Below are positions 12,401 through 23,238 of a DNA stretch of 64,000 bases, in pieces. Below the pieces are notes generated by a model. That model was not told where the DNA came from. It ran no database searches and saw only the letters and a program-made list of their open reading frames with translations. This DNA comes from Burhinus oedicnemus (taxonomy: Eukaryota > Chordata > Aves > Charadriiformes > Burhinidae), in assembly GCA_008921705.1 (NCBI GenBank), contig VFFE01006593.1, positions 690,833 through 754,832 of the forward strand, written 5' to 3'. Position numbers and translations under genes: made by a program. The first letter of the stretch is position 1. Each line of letters opens with the position of its first letter.

Positions 12401-15400
12401 GGAGATCGGCAGTACTGCAAGAAATCCTGTTGTTTGTTGAAGCATGAGCAAGAAGTAGTGGTGGAGGCAGGGAGCGGCATGGGAAGTGGAGGAAAGGCAG
12501 AAGCCCTGATAGGGGACAGGGGAGGTACCAGGGGTGGCAAGGAGTTGCTCTTGTTCTCTTACGTGCCAGACATTGCCTGAAAGCAAATGCTATAGCTGGG
12601 TTCAGGAGTTGTGCTGTGGGACTGCTTTGCTAGAGAGCTGTATGCCACCTGTACCCATTCTGGAGAAGTCCTGTGGCTTTGCATTTCATTGCTGCGCTGA
12701 GCTTATGTCCTGGCACATGCTTTCTTACAGGTACAGATGGGAAACCTGAACTTCCTCCTGGGCCGAGTGCAGTATGACACAGAAAGCCAGCTCACCTTCC
12801 CGCTGGAGGCACAGATTGGTTTGGGTGTTGGTGCATCCTTTGTGGCACTGATTGTTCTGGTCATCGTCTTCATATACAGGTAAGAAACTCTGGCCATTGT
12901 ATGAGGTCTTTAAGTTCCTCTACAATATTATTCAGTGGATGTGGCCAAGCGTGTACACCTTGGGCATAAACAAGGTCCCAGTTTTCTTTGTTTTGTGCCA
13001 AATTCTGAGCCCCTGTTGTTATCGGATGTGTGAGGCATGTTGCACCTGCTGGTCACAGCCTGCACTATGGTTCATTCAGACCCCACACCTAATGGGTGCT
13101 CCAAGAGACACATCTAGTTTACAGAACTCTGTTTGGTATTCTGCAAAGATGTTCAGTAGAAATCACCTCAGCACCAGTTGCCCTGGAGTCTTTGGCAGCA
13201 ACACAACAGCTGGCAAGGACAATCCCTGCACTAGGGCCACTGGGAACAATTCTGCTTCTTATTGCAGGAGGAAGAGCAAACAGGCTCTGAGGGACTACAA
13301 GAAAGTTCAAATCCAGCTGGAAAATCTGGAAACAAGTGTTCGGGACAGATGCAAAAAGGAATTCACAGGTCAGTCGCTGAGCTCCTAGGTTCTTGCAGCT
13401 TCAGGGAAGCTTGAAGAACCACTGTCAGCCCTACCTCTCTTCTGTTCCTGCATGCTTGTTTAGGTAGCTCAGAGCAGGTAATAACTTTATCCTGTGCTGG
13501 TGCATTGAAACATATAGCCGAATTCTTCCATTTTTAATTCTTCTCTTTAATTCAGAGCACAGTGATCTATACAGACCCCTCTGGTTCTCCAGTTCATCCT
13601 CCAGACTCAGATGAAGAGCTAAAGGTCAAGACAGCACACTTGGAGAGATCTTAAGGACAGCTAGCCCAGTCTTTGTGTAGGGCAAGTTGAATTACATCCC
13701 ATGTTCTGGGCCCGCAAACCTTGTACTTTAGCTGCTTACAGCAGTGAGCCCTTGTGTGGGAGACCTGGGGCTCTGAAACTGTGCAGGTGACTCAGACTGT
13801 AATCTCCAACTAATGTGGGAAGCAGTGAGGAGCAGGAGATCTCTAATACTCTATCTCTAATAGATAGATCTGTAACCACAGATCCGTGCTGAACAGTGGC
13901 TTCCTCTTTATAAAACTGGAAGGCAGCCCCTGACTGTAAATGAGAATAATCACCAAATTCACCTTTTGGTTACTCCCCAAGGCTGGAAGTTTCCTCATGT
14001 GGTTTCTCCCAGTGCCTAGTCTAGTTTTAAATGTTCTAGCAATGGGACCCCAATGTGCCTCTTCCTGACAGGAAACGTTCTTCCTCAGTCCCATCCTGCT
14101 GGCCCTAGTTCCTGCACTCACCTCACTCTCTGTACCATCAGTTGTGTGATCATGTAGTCAACCGCATGGGCATTTCCTTTCCCTCAGACCTGATGACTGA
14201 AATGATGGACCTTACAAGTGACCTTGTGGGCACAGGAATCCCCTTCTTGGACTACAAGTCCTATGCAGAGCGCATTTTCTTCCCGGGCCACCGTGAGTCA
14301 CCACTGCAAAGGGACCTGGACATCCCTGAGTGCCGGCGGCAAACTGTGGAGCAGGGCTTGGTCCAGCTTTCCAACCTGCTCAACAGCAAGCTCTTCCTCA
14401 CCAAGGTAATGTCCCTCTCTCTGCTTGCAGCCTGCCTTGGGGTCAGGGCCACATCACTGGCAGCAGCTGGTGGCAGGAAGCAGACAGTGTCTGTTAAAGT
14501 TCATTCCTGAAAAGCTCCCTGCAGCACCACTTCTTCCAAGAGCCAGTAGCTCTGACTGCCTTGTTTTCAGCAGATTTACACACTGGCTTATCTCTCTACC
14601 CACCAGTTCATCCACACTCTGGAAATCCAGCGCACTTTCTCTCCGAGAGACCGGGCCTATGTAGCATCATTGCTCACTGTGTCACTGCATGGGAAGTTGG
14701 AGTACTTCACTGACATCCTCAAAACACTCCTGAATGACCTTGTGGAGCAGTATGTGGCCAAGAACCCCAAGCTGATGCTGCGGAGGTGAGTGAGCCAGCC
14801 ATGGTCCCACTGTGAGCTACCTGAGGGGACAGAGCCTTTCTGCCCAGCTGGCAAACTCTGAAACTCCTGTGAGTAGGGTAACATCATGGCATGAGCTGCA
14901 GCTGTAAGACCAGTGTGTGTCCAGACAACATGCATCAAACGAGAGGAAGCAGTAACAATGATATCCCTCTCTCCAGTCAGCAACTGGTAGGGAATATAGC
15001 AGGAAAGATGTGAGAAGAGTAGGAAGCTGGAGCTGCCCACCCCAAATTACTCTTCCTTTGAAGCTGCTGTACATTAACTCTCTCCTTGTGTTCAGGTACT
15101 AGGGCTCTGCCAAGTCTGCTAATCTCACTTTGCTCTTTAGAGGTCCCTGGGCTTGCAGTCACGCGGTGTTTGGAAGCTAAATTTAAATATCACCTGTGTT
15201 TGGATCCCCATTAGCCTCCTGTCTTCCATCCTTCTGATGTGAACAAATTTCCCTTGTTTGAGACCTACCAGAGGCTTTCCCCTGTCCCCTGCTTGCTTGT
15301 CTCCACTTCTGTAATTTGGTGCCTCCTTCAGGCTGAAAAGTGCCTCAAAAAAGTGATATCAAAAGCATTAACTTTACTGGTCTCTCAAGTCCTTTTTTTT

Positions 15401-18400
15401 TTATTATTATTTTTATTCCTCTCCCTTGATCCTGTATCATCATTTAGTGTGCTCTTTTCTCAAGGGGAGTGACCTTTATCTCCAAATCCCTCCCTGCTCT
15501 GCACTGTATTCCTGTGACCGACCTCATGCTCTCTTTCAGGACAGAAACAGTGGTAGAAAAGCTGTTAACCAACTGGATGTCCATCTGCCTGTACGCATTT
15601 GTGAGGGTGAGCTCTTTGTCCCTTTTTGGTGTAGAGGGGCCAAAAGAGGGGAGACAGCCACAGCTTTGCTTTGTGCCCCGCTTGTAGCTGAAATAGTGCC
15701 AGAGTCATCCTGTATTTCAGGGTGGGGAATGAGAGAGCTGGGCTGTTCACTGGGGACAGGGATGCTTAAATCGGCATTAATACCACTCCTTGTTTCCAGG
15801 ATGTCTCACCAGATCATGGAGGGCTCAGTGTAGCTCCTTTATCTTGAGACACTCTGGCTGTAGGCTGGTCTGTTTGTGGGGAGGACAGATTCTGATCTCA
15901 TTCCTTTCCTGGAGAGGGGATGGCAAGGAGAGTCTCTCAGATTAGTGACGCGGAGGCAGAGCAATGCCTTGGTCTTGCGCGTCCACCTGGTAGTCAGCCT
16001 GTGCACTTTCCTTGTGCATGGAGCAGGTGCTGTCGGCAGAGGCTCTCTTTGCCTGCTGTGGCTTAGCTGCTGTATCCTCAGTCTTGCTCCTCCTCTGCTT
16101 GGGTGTCTGTGTTTCCAAGCTGTTGGGCTCTGCTGGGATGAGCAAGCTGAATTTCTCTCAGGTGAAACTCCTTCCTTTCTGTACCAGGATTCTGTTGGGG
16201 AGCCCCTTTACATGCTGTTTCGAGGAATCAAACACCAGGTGGACAAAGGGCCAGTCGACTGGGTGACAGGGAAAGCCAAATATACCCTGAATGACAACCG
16301 CCTTTTGAGAGAGGACCTGGAGTACCGGACTCTGGTAAGCATGAAATCATTTGTTCCCTCTGGCTTTCTGATGCAACAGGGCTGAATGTCTCTGTTCCCA
16401 TTATTGAGGCAGAAGTGCAGCATCCTGCCAGTGTCTTTTGGGAGCCAAGTTTATCCCAGCAGTGCAACTCCATAGATGAGCAAGAGCTCTGCTAAGTCAG
16501 GCACTTTTGCCCTAGGCTGATAGGAGCTATCACCACAGTAATCTGGTGTATGTGCTGTGCTATCCTAGAAATAGGGGATGAAATTGCAGATGGCACATCG
16601 AAGATACTCCACAACGCTGTTGAACTGGCTTCCAGCTCTTGACACAAGACAGAACCTGGTGTTTAACATCTGTGATGTTTTCTTTCCTGAAACTCTTCCA
16701 GTGAAAGGACTAGCTGTTAACTTACCTTAATGCCAACCACCAAAGGTGTAAATGCGTCAGATGTAATCGTATCAGCTGAGTAGCTGTGACCTTTTCTTCC
16801 CCAGACATTAAATGCTTTGACGCAAGCAGGAGTTGCTGCAGGAGGAGCAGAGGACTCTCAAGGGATTTCTGCGAAAGTGCTAGACTGTGACACCATAACA
16901 CAGGTGAAGGAGAAAATCCTAGATCAGATCTACAAAGGGACACCGTACTGTCACCGACCAGACCCAGACACCCTGGACCTTGGTGAGCAGAACTCCTTGG
17001 TGCCAAAACTCAGTAAGCAAGTGGAAGAGTGGATCTGTGCACACCACCCTGGCATGCATGACGTTTGTCATTCTCTGCTGAGTGTGCATAGTCACTGACC
17101 AAGGATCTTGCACTCTGGCTGGACCCAACAGGGCATGATGCAGGAAAGAGGCTAACAACAAGAGGCAGGGGTGGGAAAGAAGCAGTTAGGTCCAGCCCCT
17201 TCCATTTCATGGTGGTGTTTGCCAGACTTAGACCATGGCAATGGCTTGGGCAAGGGGACACGGTGGGGGGGGGGGGGGAAAGCATGGAGAATGTGTAGGA
17301 GGGGAGGACGATTTGAGTGAGGCGCAGAGATGCTATAGTCATAGAACAGCTCTTCCTGCCAGTGAAGTTGGTGGCAGCATCTCAGTAATGTATGTCAGGG
17401 AGGATTTTGCCCACAGTGGTTAATGAAAGGTAGGACTTACATTGTGAGGGAAAACACTCAGTTTTCCACCTTCTTCATTCTTTGGCTGTTGCTGAATAGT
17501 GGTGACATTTATAGATGAGCAGGTACTGGGGAAATAGTAGCTAATAAGGACTGTGGGTGCATTTTGTGGTTTGAATCATCTGCTTGAAGAGTCACAATCT
17601 GACAGAATTTGTAGGAACTTGGTGAGTGGAACCTGGGAGGCCCTGGGTCCAGCTGTCACTGCTCAGAGAGACTGTCCTGTGACTGCAGGACTCAGCATTG
17701 TTACAGGCACTTGCTCAGGTTATGTTGTCTGTGAAATAGCATGGGTAAAGGTTGATAAGGCTCAGTGGGTGTGTAACAAGGTCAACCAGGTTGAAACACA
17801 GCAGACTTCAGAGATGCCTCAAATTAACAGTTTATCTTTTAATTTCCTGTGTTTTAATGGCTGTAGAGTGGAGATCAGGGCTGGCAGGTCATCTGATACT
17901 GTCTGATGAGGATGTGACATCTGTCGTTCAAGGAACTTGGAAACGCCTGAACACTCTTCAGCATTACAAGGTCAGAACTCGGTCTACCGTTGCCTTGTCT
18001 CTGCTCTCATCTTCTACATGCTGTTATGCTTTATTTGTGGCTCTGGCTCCTGGTGGATCACTGTCAAAAGATCAGAGCTTTCTTGTAGCAGCTTATTCAA
18101 ATTTAAGTCAATGCTGTGGCCTGCACTCCAACTTCAAGAAGCATAGCCCCCTCCTTAACCTGCATCTGAGATGTGGGCAGGTGTAGAGCTTGGAAGGAGA
18201 CACACAAGTTCGTGCCTGGAGGCTGTTGCAATGAAGGTGATGCTGCTGTTCCAGTCCAAATCATTGAGTAGGTGATGGTGCACTGATCTGTGAAGTAGCT
18301 GCTAGGAATGGAAAGAGGGGTTTTTTTAACTACCTTGCATCAATGTGTTATATCTTGCACCAATATGTCATAGCTTGCTGCAAGCTGTTCTAGATGTGAA

Positions 18401-21400
18401 TGACCTCAGTCCCTGAGTATTATCATCATCTTCATACTTTGCACATCAGTTTTTTTATTGGTACAAACAAGATTCTCCCACCATCAGGAAAGATAGTAAT
18501 GGTGTCCCAAAATCCTTGTTTCTGTCCCTGTTTCAAGTTATGGTATAGTCTGTTTTGGTCTACAAGCACTCGCCTGTTGTGCAGATGAGAAATGTGCTAT
18601 TTGTTTTGAAAGTTGATTTTTTGCTTGTGTGCAGGTGCCTGATGGAGCAACAGTAGCACTGGTCCCGCGCCTGACCAAGCATATCCATAGGGAGAATCAG
18701 GATTACATCCCAGGAGAGAGTGAGTTTGATGTCCTGTTCTCATAAAATGAGTTTATAGCACTTGCCAGTTAGTGGGACAAGTCTCTTGCCGTAGCCCCAG
18801 CTTTGTGCTTGCTACAGAAGGCTGATACATGATTTGGACCCTCATAGCATTGTCAGGAAATTGAAAGCTTGGGCAGATGAGATGAGAGAAAAGCAGAAGA
18901 GTGTAAGAGCAGAGGAAAGCCAGGCTGGGCATGAAAATGCAGGATAAGCAGAATTCTCTAGTTCTGATTCTCTAGAGCTGAGCACAGTCTGCAACTTGTA
19001 GGAATCTTAATACCCTCAGGTGCTGAGCATGGCCCGAGGGTGGTGATGGGACACCCAAACAGCTCCATAGGTACTCCTGTGGCACGAGGGACAATAGCCA
19101 CAGGCTGCAGCTTAACAGGTTCAAATTGGACATGGGGAAAAAAAACTTCTTCAGCAAAAGCATGGTGCAGCCCTGGAACAGACCACTGGGGTGGTGGGGG
19201 ATCTCTGTCTGGGGAAGTCTCCAAGACCTTGAAGGTTTTGGATGAACAAAGGCAACTTGCTGGAGTGCTAGCAACAGTTGTACTCCATGCAGATGGCTGG
19301 ATAGAGGCCTCCAGAGGTTACTTCTCCTTTGTGTTTCTGTTATACTGTGAAATCTTACTTCCTTGCGGCTTACCTGGCCAAACTACTGTGAGAGAACTGA
19401 CAGTCATCTCTAAACAATTGCTTGTTTTAGAAACACCAATGCTGGAGGATGCAGATGAAGGTGGGATCAAACTTTGGCACCTGGTAAAACCAACAGAAGA
19501 GCCAGAGCTTCCCAAGCATCGGCGTGGGAGCTTAAGAGATCGGGAGCGAGCCAAGGCAATCCCGGAGATCTATCTGACACGTCTACTCTCAATGAAGGTG
19601 AGAAGAAGCACAGATTGTGTTATGCTTGGCATCTTGCCTTCCTTCATATCCACTGGCAGATTGCAGGGATGTGTATGAAGATGAAGAGCCCCCTTGCCTG
19701 GGTTGACACACGTGCTCTTTGTTTCCCCTCCAATCCCAGCACTGCAGTGCTAAACTTCTACTAAGGGGTTAAGTTTTGCAGAGCCTCTAGGAGAGAGAGA
19801 AATGGTTTTATCCCTGCGTCCACCCCATGTTTGTCTTTGTGTCCCACAGAAAAAAGCAGATACCCTGTGCTTTGCAGCAGAGTTTCTTTGGCAGCAGTGT
19901 CCACTGAGCTGTCATGTCTGCTCACCTTCCACCCCACCCAGGGCCAAGAAGATAGGACAGCTGACCTGTTACCTGCTGCAGCAAGATGATGCTAATAGTA
20001 CACACCAGCCACATACAGATTCAGCTGCAGTCATAAATCAGGCATAACGCCTGCTCACGTTCTCCTTTTTGCTTTATTCTAGTGTCATTGTTAAAAAATT
20101 GACCCAGGAACTTGTCCTTCTGCTCTGTTCTCAACAAAGGATCAGCTTTTGGCCTCCAGGTTCCCCATCAGTGCTCTCCTTACAGTAGTACTGTTCCTGA
20201 AGGGACAAGCCCAGGCACTTAGCCAGGCAGTGCCTGTGTTCTTCCCACATTTACTGAACTTCCTCTTGCTGCTGAGCAAACCCCTTCTCCTTGTTCCTGT
20301 CCGGCTGAATACAGCTGCTGGCAACCAGCAGTCCCTCTCCACTAGACAGTCTCTACGGTTCAGTTCCATTCCATCATGTTGCAAGCTCCCTTCCCTGTAG
20401 CAATCCTCTTTACCCGCAGTGGTCCTGAGTACATCTGACTCCCCTCTGCATTTTGTTTTGTTCATGAGCTTCTCCTTGGCCTCTGCTCCAGAAACCACTG
20501 GGGCCTCCCTTCTCCTTTGCTGTTGCTCCCTGCAGTGGTGGGGAGGTAGTTTTGAACCAGTATGGGGAGGTTGCTGAGCAGAAGAGGGTAACCGCTCCTC
20601 TGCATGAAGCCTGGGCTCTCCACTGTCCTCTGCCTGTGCTGACTGTGTCCTGCTTGGTTCTCCACAGGGCACTCTGCAGAAGTTTGTGGATGACTTGTTC
20701 CAGGTGATCCTCAGTACCAACCGCCCTGTCCCTCTGGCAGTCAAATACTTCTTTGACCTGTTGGATGAGCAGGCGATACACTATGGGATCACAGACCCTG
20801 AGACCATCCATATCTGGAAGACAAACAGGTATGTGGGCCCTGGAGGAGGCACTGCTAAGCTGTCTAGAGCTGACAGCCACCTTTGCCTACTGAGGAGGAG
20901 CAAAATGGGAGTGCAAGGCAGCAGAGCATGGTGTGAAAAGCTGTTTTTTCTGGGAGGACAAAGCTGGTAGATGCAGTAATGTGCAGAATACCTTTCAGCA
21001 CCATAGCTGCTACCTTTGCTGATACCCTGTTGTGCTTCTATCTTCTCTGCAGCCTGCCCCTGCGGTTCTGGATCAACATTATCAAGAATCCCCAGTTTGT
21101 TTTTGATGTGCAGACGTCAGATAATGTAGATGCTGTGCTCCTGGTCATTGCACAGACCTTCATGGACTCCTGTACAATAGCTGACCATAAGTTAGGGCGG
21201 GTAAGTACAAAGGGAGAAGGGAGCGTGGTTGGCACAGATAGTTGAGCAGTTCTGCTCCAGGAAGCCAATAATGTTTATGTAGCACACTGGGAGAGCAGAC
21301 CAGGCCCATCCTTGCTCCCATGTGCCACTGGAGAGTGATGAGGACTCCTGGGAAGAGAGGAGAGCGGAGCTGATTTTGTTTAGCATATAGAAGTTCTTGA

Positions 21401-23238
21401 GGGGTGCTCTTTATTTACAGCTTGCAGCTACTTGGGGGACAGAGCTAAACTCTAGTTGGCTGTGGCAGACTGTAAGTCGCAGGATGCATCTTGGGAGATT
21501 CAGGTTGGCCATTAGAAAAACTTTTTACCACCACTACTCACCCTGTGCTGAGAGTGGAACAGTCCTGCACAGGGCACCAGAGATGGGATGGGTGGATCTC
21601 TGGAGGATTTCAGGAATCAGCCATGCAAAGCCATAATCAATGGGATGTCATTCTGATGATCACTCGGCTCCAAGGGGAAGACCAGACTAGGGATCCCAGA
21701 GGTCCCTTCAGCAAAACATCTCATGGTTCCTCAGACTGCATTACTAGAAGAGAGCCTGGTATTTGAAGTGCCTTTCCATACAGAGGACAAAAATTCCCAA
21801 TCCTGAATGAATGACAGAAAACAGCAGTGATGGTGTTACCTGCTAAGGTTTAGCCCACAGCATGAAGGAGGTTTTTGTAATCAATTCTCATTTTGGGTGT
21901 TCAAGGACTCTCCAATCAATAAGCTGCTCTATGCCCGAGACATTCCTCGCTACAAGCAGATGGTGGAAAGGTAAGCAATGAGTGTGAGGATTCGTAGTTT
22001 AAGCAGTAAGAAGGAGACTAGGAGGAACAATACGCTAATTGCCTCTGTACCACTGTGTAGGTATTATGCGGACATTCGTCAGACCATCTCTGCCAGTGAC
22101 CAGGAGATGAACTCTGCCCTGGCTGAGCTATCACGGGTAAATAAAATAATTTCAGAAGTCACCCTGGCCCCTCACCTGTGCATCTAAGAGAAAGTTAGTA
22201 AGGCAAAGATGAGATATTCCAGCTGAGTGTGCAGCTCTGCTCAGACATACTGACCGTTCCCAGTGGCTGCTCTGCTTTTGCCCACCACAAGGAGGGTGGG
22301 GGTCTGCCCAGCTAGCACTGAAGAGAAAGAGTAGTGAAGGATTCAGGGCAAGGAGTACGTGTGATTTTTTTCCTTCGCTAGGAACTATTGGTGAATTCCT
22401 TTTCCTGTTGCTTTGTGCAACAGGCACATTTCCTAATGAGCTGTGAGGACACACAATTTAGAACAATTGCTGGGTGTCTCGTGGTTTTGTCTAACTTCCT
22501 CTCTTATGCAGAATTACTCAGGTGACCTCAATTCCTTGGTGGCTCTACATGAATTGTACAAATACATCAATAAGTACTATGACCAGGTGAGTGTGTGTTT
22601 CCAGCAGGTATGAACATGCCCTTCTCCTTTTACCATCCAACCAAAAAAATCTCCAAAAATTAATAATTAAGAGCAGACAGACTATTACAATGCTGCGTAT
22701 TGTTTCATTGGCATGTGTAACTTCCATGTCATAAGTTTGCTTTATTCTTATCAAAGAGGGAGGGAGGAAATCACAAAAAAGGACTTATGTGTAACTTGGA
22801 AACTGTGGGGATTTCAGGTACGCTTCTTTTTTTTACTCTGGTATCCAAATATTCTACTTAAAAATGAAATGCAGTTAGTTCAGATTCATTTACTAAAGAT
22901 ACCATTTTCAGGTGAGAAGTTTAATGTTCTTTTTGCACTATGAAATTTACAAGTTATTAGGATGACTCTAGAATGCTTATTTTGTGGTTAATTTGAGATG
23001 AATTACTACATACCCACTGTAGTCTTGAGCACGCTGGATTCCAGCTTGGGGCTCTCCACCATGCATGGAGTTGGGCTGGTTGACAGTGTTGTGTGCTGCA
23101 GGAAGGCTGCCAGTGAGCTCTGTCTCGTTGCAGATCATTACTGCCTTGGAAGAAGACCCAACGGCACAGAAGATGCAGCTCGGATATAGACTACAACAGA
23201 TTGCAGCAGCTGTGGAGAATAAAGTCACAGATTTGTGA
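354..23238 (+). CDS. PLXNB1: Plexin-B receptor, 3' part of gene (27 exons), PLXNB1-like
   Basis: Single-pass semaphorin (Sema4D-type) receptor, partial: 27 coding exons, each bounded by AG/GT, join in frame to 1,231 codons and a TGA. Within this partial protein I see an ectodomain linker (1-114), a Cys-rich PSI domain (115-170), IPT/TIG repeats (about 171-500), a basic convertase-like site (390-400, RRRR and RWRR), a transmembrane helix (about 586-606), a juxtamembrane coiled segment starting [13 protein letters not shown], the split RasGAP-like domain with the RBD between its halves (about 640-1197), and the C-terminal PDZ ligand VTDL, which in B-type plexins binds PDZ-RhoGEF/LARG. The Sema domain and first PSI domains lie left of the window. 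The ectodomain wording and basic site fit PLXNB1 better than PLXNB2 or PLXNB3; this is a judgement from remembered family sequences. Introns hold only decayed CR1 pieces, homopolymers and short simple repeats. Confidence 0.9.
1188..1203. repeat. (GA)8 microsatellite
   Basis: Eight GA units in a plexin intron. Confidence 0.8.
1597..1719 (+). CDS. PLXNB1: Plexin exon b
   Basis: Acceptor ctgtag, donor gtgagt. 41 codons, phase 0 to 0, beginning [14 protein letters not shown] and ending FITCQMNQ. Two conserved cysteines belong to the IPT-like fold between PSI domains. Confidence 0.9.
2719..2812 (+). CDS. PLXNB1: Plexin exon c
   Basis: Acceptor tttgcag, donor gtagga. 31 codons plus one base, beginning [10 protein letters not shown] and ending [11 protein letters not shown]. 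Leaves phase 1, matching the next exon. Confidence 0.9.
3065..3231 (+). CDS. PLXNB1: Plexin exon d: PSI domain
   Basis: Acceptor cttgcag, donor gtgagt. Reads [17 protein letters not shown], then [15 protein letters not shown] and [10 protein letters not shown]. The cysteine pattern CxxCxxC...CxWC is the plexin/semaphorin/integrin (PSI) signature. Restores phase 0. Confidence 0.93.
4288..4439 (+). CDS. PLXNB1: Plexin exon e: start of IPT/TIG domain
   Basis: Acceptor tttgcag, donor gtagag. Begins [18 protein letters not shown], the IPT/TIG hallmark (P...GP..GGT.ITI.G). Ends phase 2 (AG). Confidence 0.93.
6363..6468 (+). CDS. PLXNB1: Plexin exon f: IPT/TIG, second half
   Basis: Acceptor ccctgcag, donor gtaatg. 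Reads IVCVTGGSW, then [18 protein letters not shown], which closes the immunoglobulin-like fold. Restores phase 0 with exon e. Confidence 0.9.
8129..8265 (+). CDS. PLXNB1: Plexin exon g: second IPT/TIG domain
   Basis: Long pyrimidine tract, then cttctag; donor gtaaga. Reads [20 protein letters not shown], then GSKLLTG and LLGDLPCH. Canonical IPT opening; ends phase 2. Confidence 0.92.
8905..9081 (+). CDS. PLXNB1: Plexin exon h
   Basis: Acceptor ctctctaag, donor gtagaa. Joins as [16 protein letters not shown] and ends [18 protein letters not shown]. The block TLDPNIT..PTKSFLSGG is a plexin-B landmark. Phase 2 to 2. Confidence 0.92.
9275..9443 (+). CDS. PLXNB1: Plexin exon i: IPT/TIG with convertase-type basic site
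   Basis: Acceptor ctttcag, donor gtagca. Reads [19 protein letters not shown], then [22 protein letters not shown]1 is known to be cut by a proprotein convertase at a basic run here; both RRRR and RWRR fit R-x-x-R. Restores phase 0. Confidence 0.92.
10610..10852 (+). CDS. PLXNB1: Plexin exon j
   Basis: Acceptor gtatttag, donor gtaaca. 81 codons, phase 0 to 0, from [19 protein letters not shown] through [10 protein letters not shown] to [12 protein letters not shown]. Strongly plexin-B-like. Confidence 0.93.
11733..11750. repeat. A18 homopolymer
   Basis: Eighteen A in a plexin intron, with no recognisable retroposon body next to it. Confidence 0.8.
12221..12397 (+). CDS. PLXNB1: Plexin exon k: last IPT-like segment
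   Basis: Acceptor tgttccag, donor gtagga. 59 codons beginning [20 protein letters not shown], then [16 protein letters not shown] and PRHRTKR, ending LLPEFT. These blocks are very close to PLXNB1. Confidence 0.93.
12731..12879 (+). CDS. PLXNB1: Plexin exon l: transmembrane segment
   Basis: Acceptor tcttacag, donor gtaaga. Begins [16 protein letters not shown], then a hydrophobic run [19 protein letters not shown], which is the single membrane helix. Ends phase 2. Confidence 0.94.
13268..13368 (+). CDS. PLXNB1: Plexin exon m: juxtamembrane coiled segment
   Basis: Acceptor ttgcag, donor gtcagt. Reads [20 protein letters not shown], then DRCKKEFT. Basic stop-transfer residues are followed by the juxtamembrane helix. 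Ends phase 1. Confidence 0.94.
14188..14405 (+). CDS. PLXNB1: Plexin exon n: start of GAP domain
   Basis: Acceptor ccctcag, donor gtaatg. Joins as [20 protein letters not shown], then [16 protein letters not shown] and [13 protein letters not shown]. Conserved N-terminal half of the plexin GAP domain (R-Ras/Rap). Confidence 0.95.
14607..14785 (+). CDS. PLXNB1: Plexin exon o: GAP domain
   Basis: Acceptor acccaccag, donor gtgagt. Reads [20 protein letters not shown], then [14 protein letters not shown] and [11 protein letters not shown]. Ends phase 2. Confidence 0.95.
15540..15606 (+). CDS. PLXNB1: Plexin exon p: GAP domain
   Basis: Acceptor ctctttcag, donor gtgagc. Reads [20 protein letters not shown], then VR. 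Restores phase 0. Confidence 0.95.
16188..16334 (+). CDS. PLXNB1: Plexin exon q: start of RBD insertion
   Basis: Acceptor tgtaccag, donor gtaagc. Reads [20 protein letters not shown], then [20 protein letters not shown]. Phase 0 to 0. Confidence 0.95.
16805..16982 (+). CDS. PLXNB1: Plexin exon r: RBD
   Basis: Acceptor cttccccag, donor gtgagc. Reads [18 protein letters not shown], then [20 protein letters not shown] and RPDPDTLDL. The Rho-GTPase-binding ubiquitin-like fold (Rac/Rnd). The alanine/glycine stretch at its start is the variable part. Ends phase 1. Confidence 0.94.
17265..17278 (+). repeat. G14 run in plexin intron
   Basis: Fourteen G in the intron between exons r and s; it can form a G-quadruplex in RNA and DNA. 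Confidence 0.85.
17867..17970 (+). CDS. PLXNB1: Plexin exon s: RBD
   Basis: Acceptor ggctgtag, donor gtcaga. Reads [19 protein letters not shown], then RLNTLQHYK. Restores phase 0. Confidence 0.95.
18635..18719 (+). CDS. PLXNB1: Plexin exon t: RBD end
   Basis: Acceptor tgtgcag, donor gtgagt. Reads [17 protein letters not shown], then ENQDYIPGE. Ends phase 1. Confidence 0.94.
19028..19325 (+). mobile_element. CR1 LINE 3'-end fragment in a plexin intron
   Basis: The order of blocks matches the CR1 3' end: ggcacgagggacaatagcca, then aggttcaaattggacatggg, aacttcttcagc, ggaacagaccac and gcctccagaggtt. It is diverged and truncated, as most bird CR1 copies are. It lies in the intron between exons t and u, in the sense direction. 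Confidence 0.75.
19431..19597 (+). CDS. PLXNB1: Plexin exon u: return to GAP domain
   Basis: Acceptor tgttttag, donor gtgaga. Reads [20 protein letters not shown], then [20 protein letters not shown] and RLLSMK. Restores phase 0. Confidence 0.94.
20668..20828 (+). CDS. PLXNB1: Plexin exon v: GAP domain, second half
   Basis: Acceptor tctccacag, donor gtatgt. Reads [20 protein letters not shown], then [12 protein letters not shown] and ETIHIWKTN. Ends phase 2. Confidence 0.95.
21053..21200 (+). CDS. PLXNB1: Plexin exon w: GAP domain
   Basis: Acceptor tctctgcag, donor gtaagt. Reads [20 protein letters not shown], then [13 protein letters not shown] and DHKLGR. One of the most conserved plexin blocks. 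Restores phase 0. Confidence 0.96.
21425..21765 (+). mobile_element. Degraded CR1 LINE 3'-end fragment
   Basis: Weak resemblance to the CR1 3' part: a ttgggagattcaggttggcc block, ctttttaccaccac, gagagtggaacagtcctgca, and a closing tcccagaggtccc near 21700. It is interrupted and older than the copy at 19 kb. It fills much of the intron between exons w and x. Confidence 0.5.
21906..21970 (+). CDS. PLXNB1: Plexin exon x: GAP domain
   Basis: Acceptor gttcaag, donor gtaagc. Reads [20 protein letters not shown], then E and the start of R. Ends phase 2. Confidence 0.95.
22061..22136 (+). CDS. PLXNB1: Plexin exon y
   Basis: Acceptor ctgtgtag, donor gtaaat. Reads [20 protein letters not shown], then AELSR. 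Restores phase 0. Confidence 0.95.
22512..22586 (+). CDS. PLXNB1: Plexin exon z
   Basis: Acceptor cttatgcag, donor gtgagt. 25 codons: [20 protein letters not shown], then KYYDQ. Phase 0 to 0. Confidence 0.95.
23134..23238 (+). CDS. PLXNB1: Plexin terminal coding exon with PDZ ligand
   Basis: Acceptor tcgttgcag. Reads [20 protein letters not shown], then [14 protein letters not shown] and TGA. The terminal VTDL is the class I PDZ ligand of B-type plexins. An AATAAA hexamer happens to lie inside the coding sequence at 23218-23223. Confidence 0.96.
   Translation: MITALEEDPTAQKMQLGYRLQQIAAAVENKVTDL

Noticed and set aside
12852..13388. 178-codon open frame
   Set aside because: In its last third it overlaps plexin exon m in the correct frame; the rest is intron read-through with no support.
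19040..19678. 212-codon open frame
   Set aside because: A chance fusion of a CR1 fragment, intron and plexin exon u; only 19431-19597 is coding.
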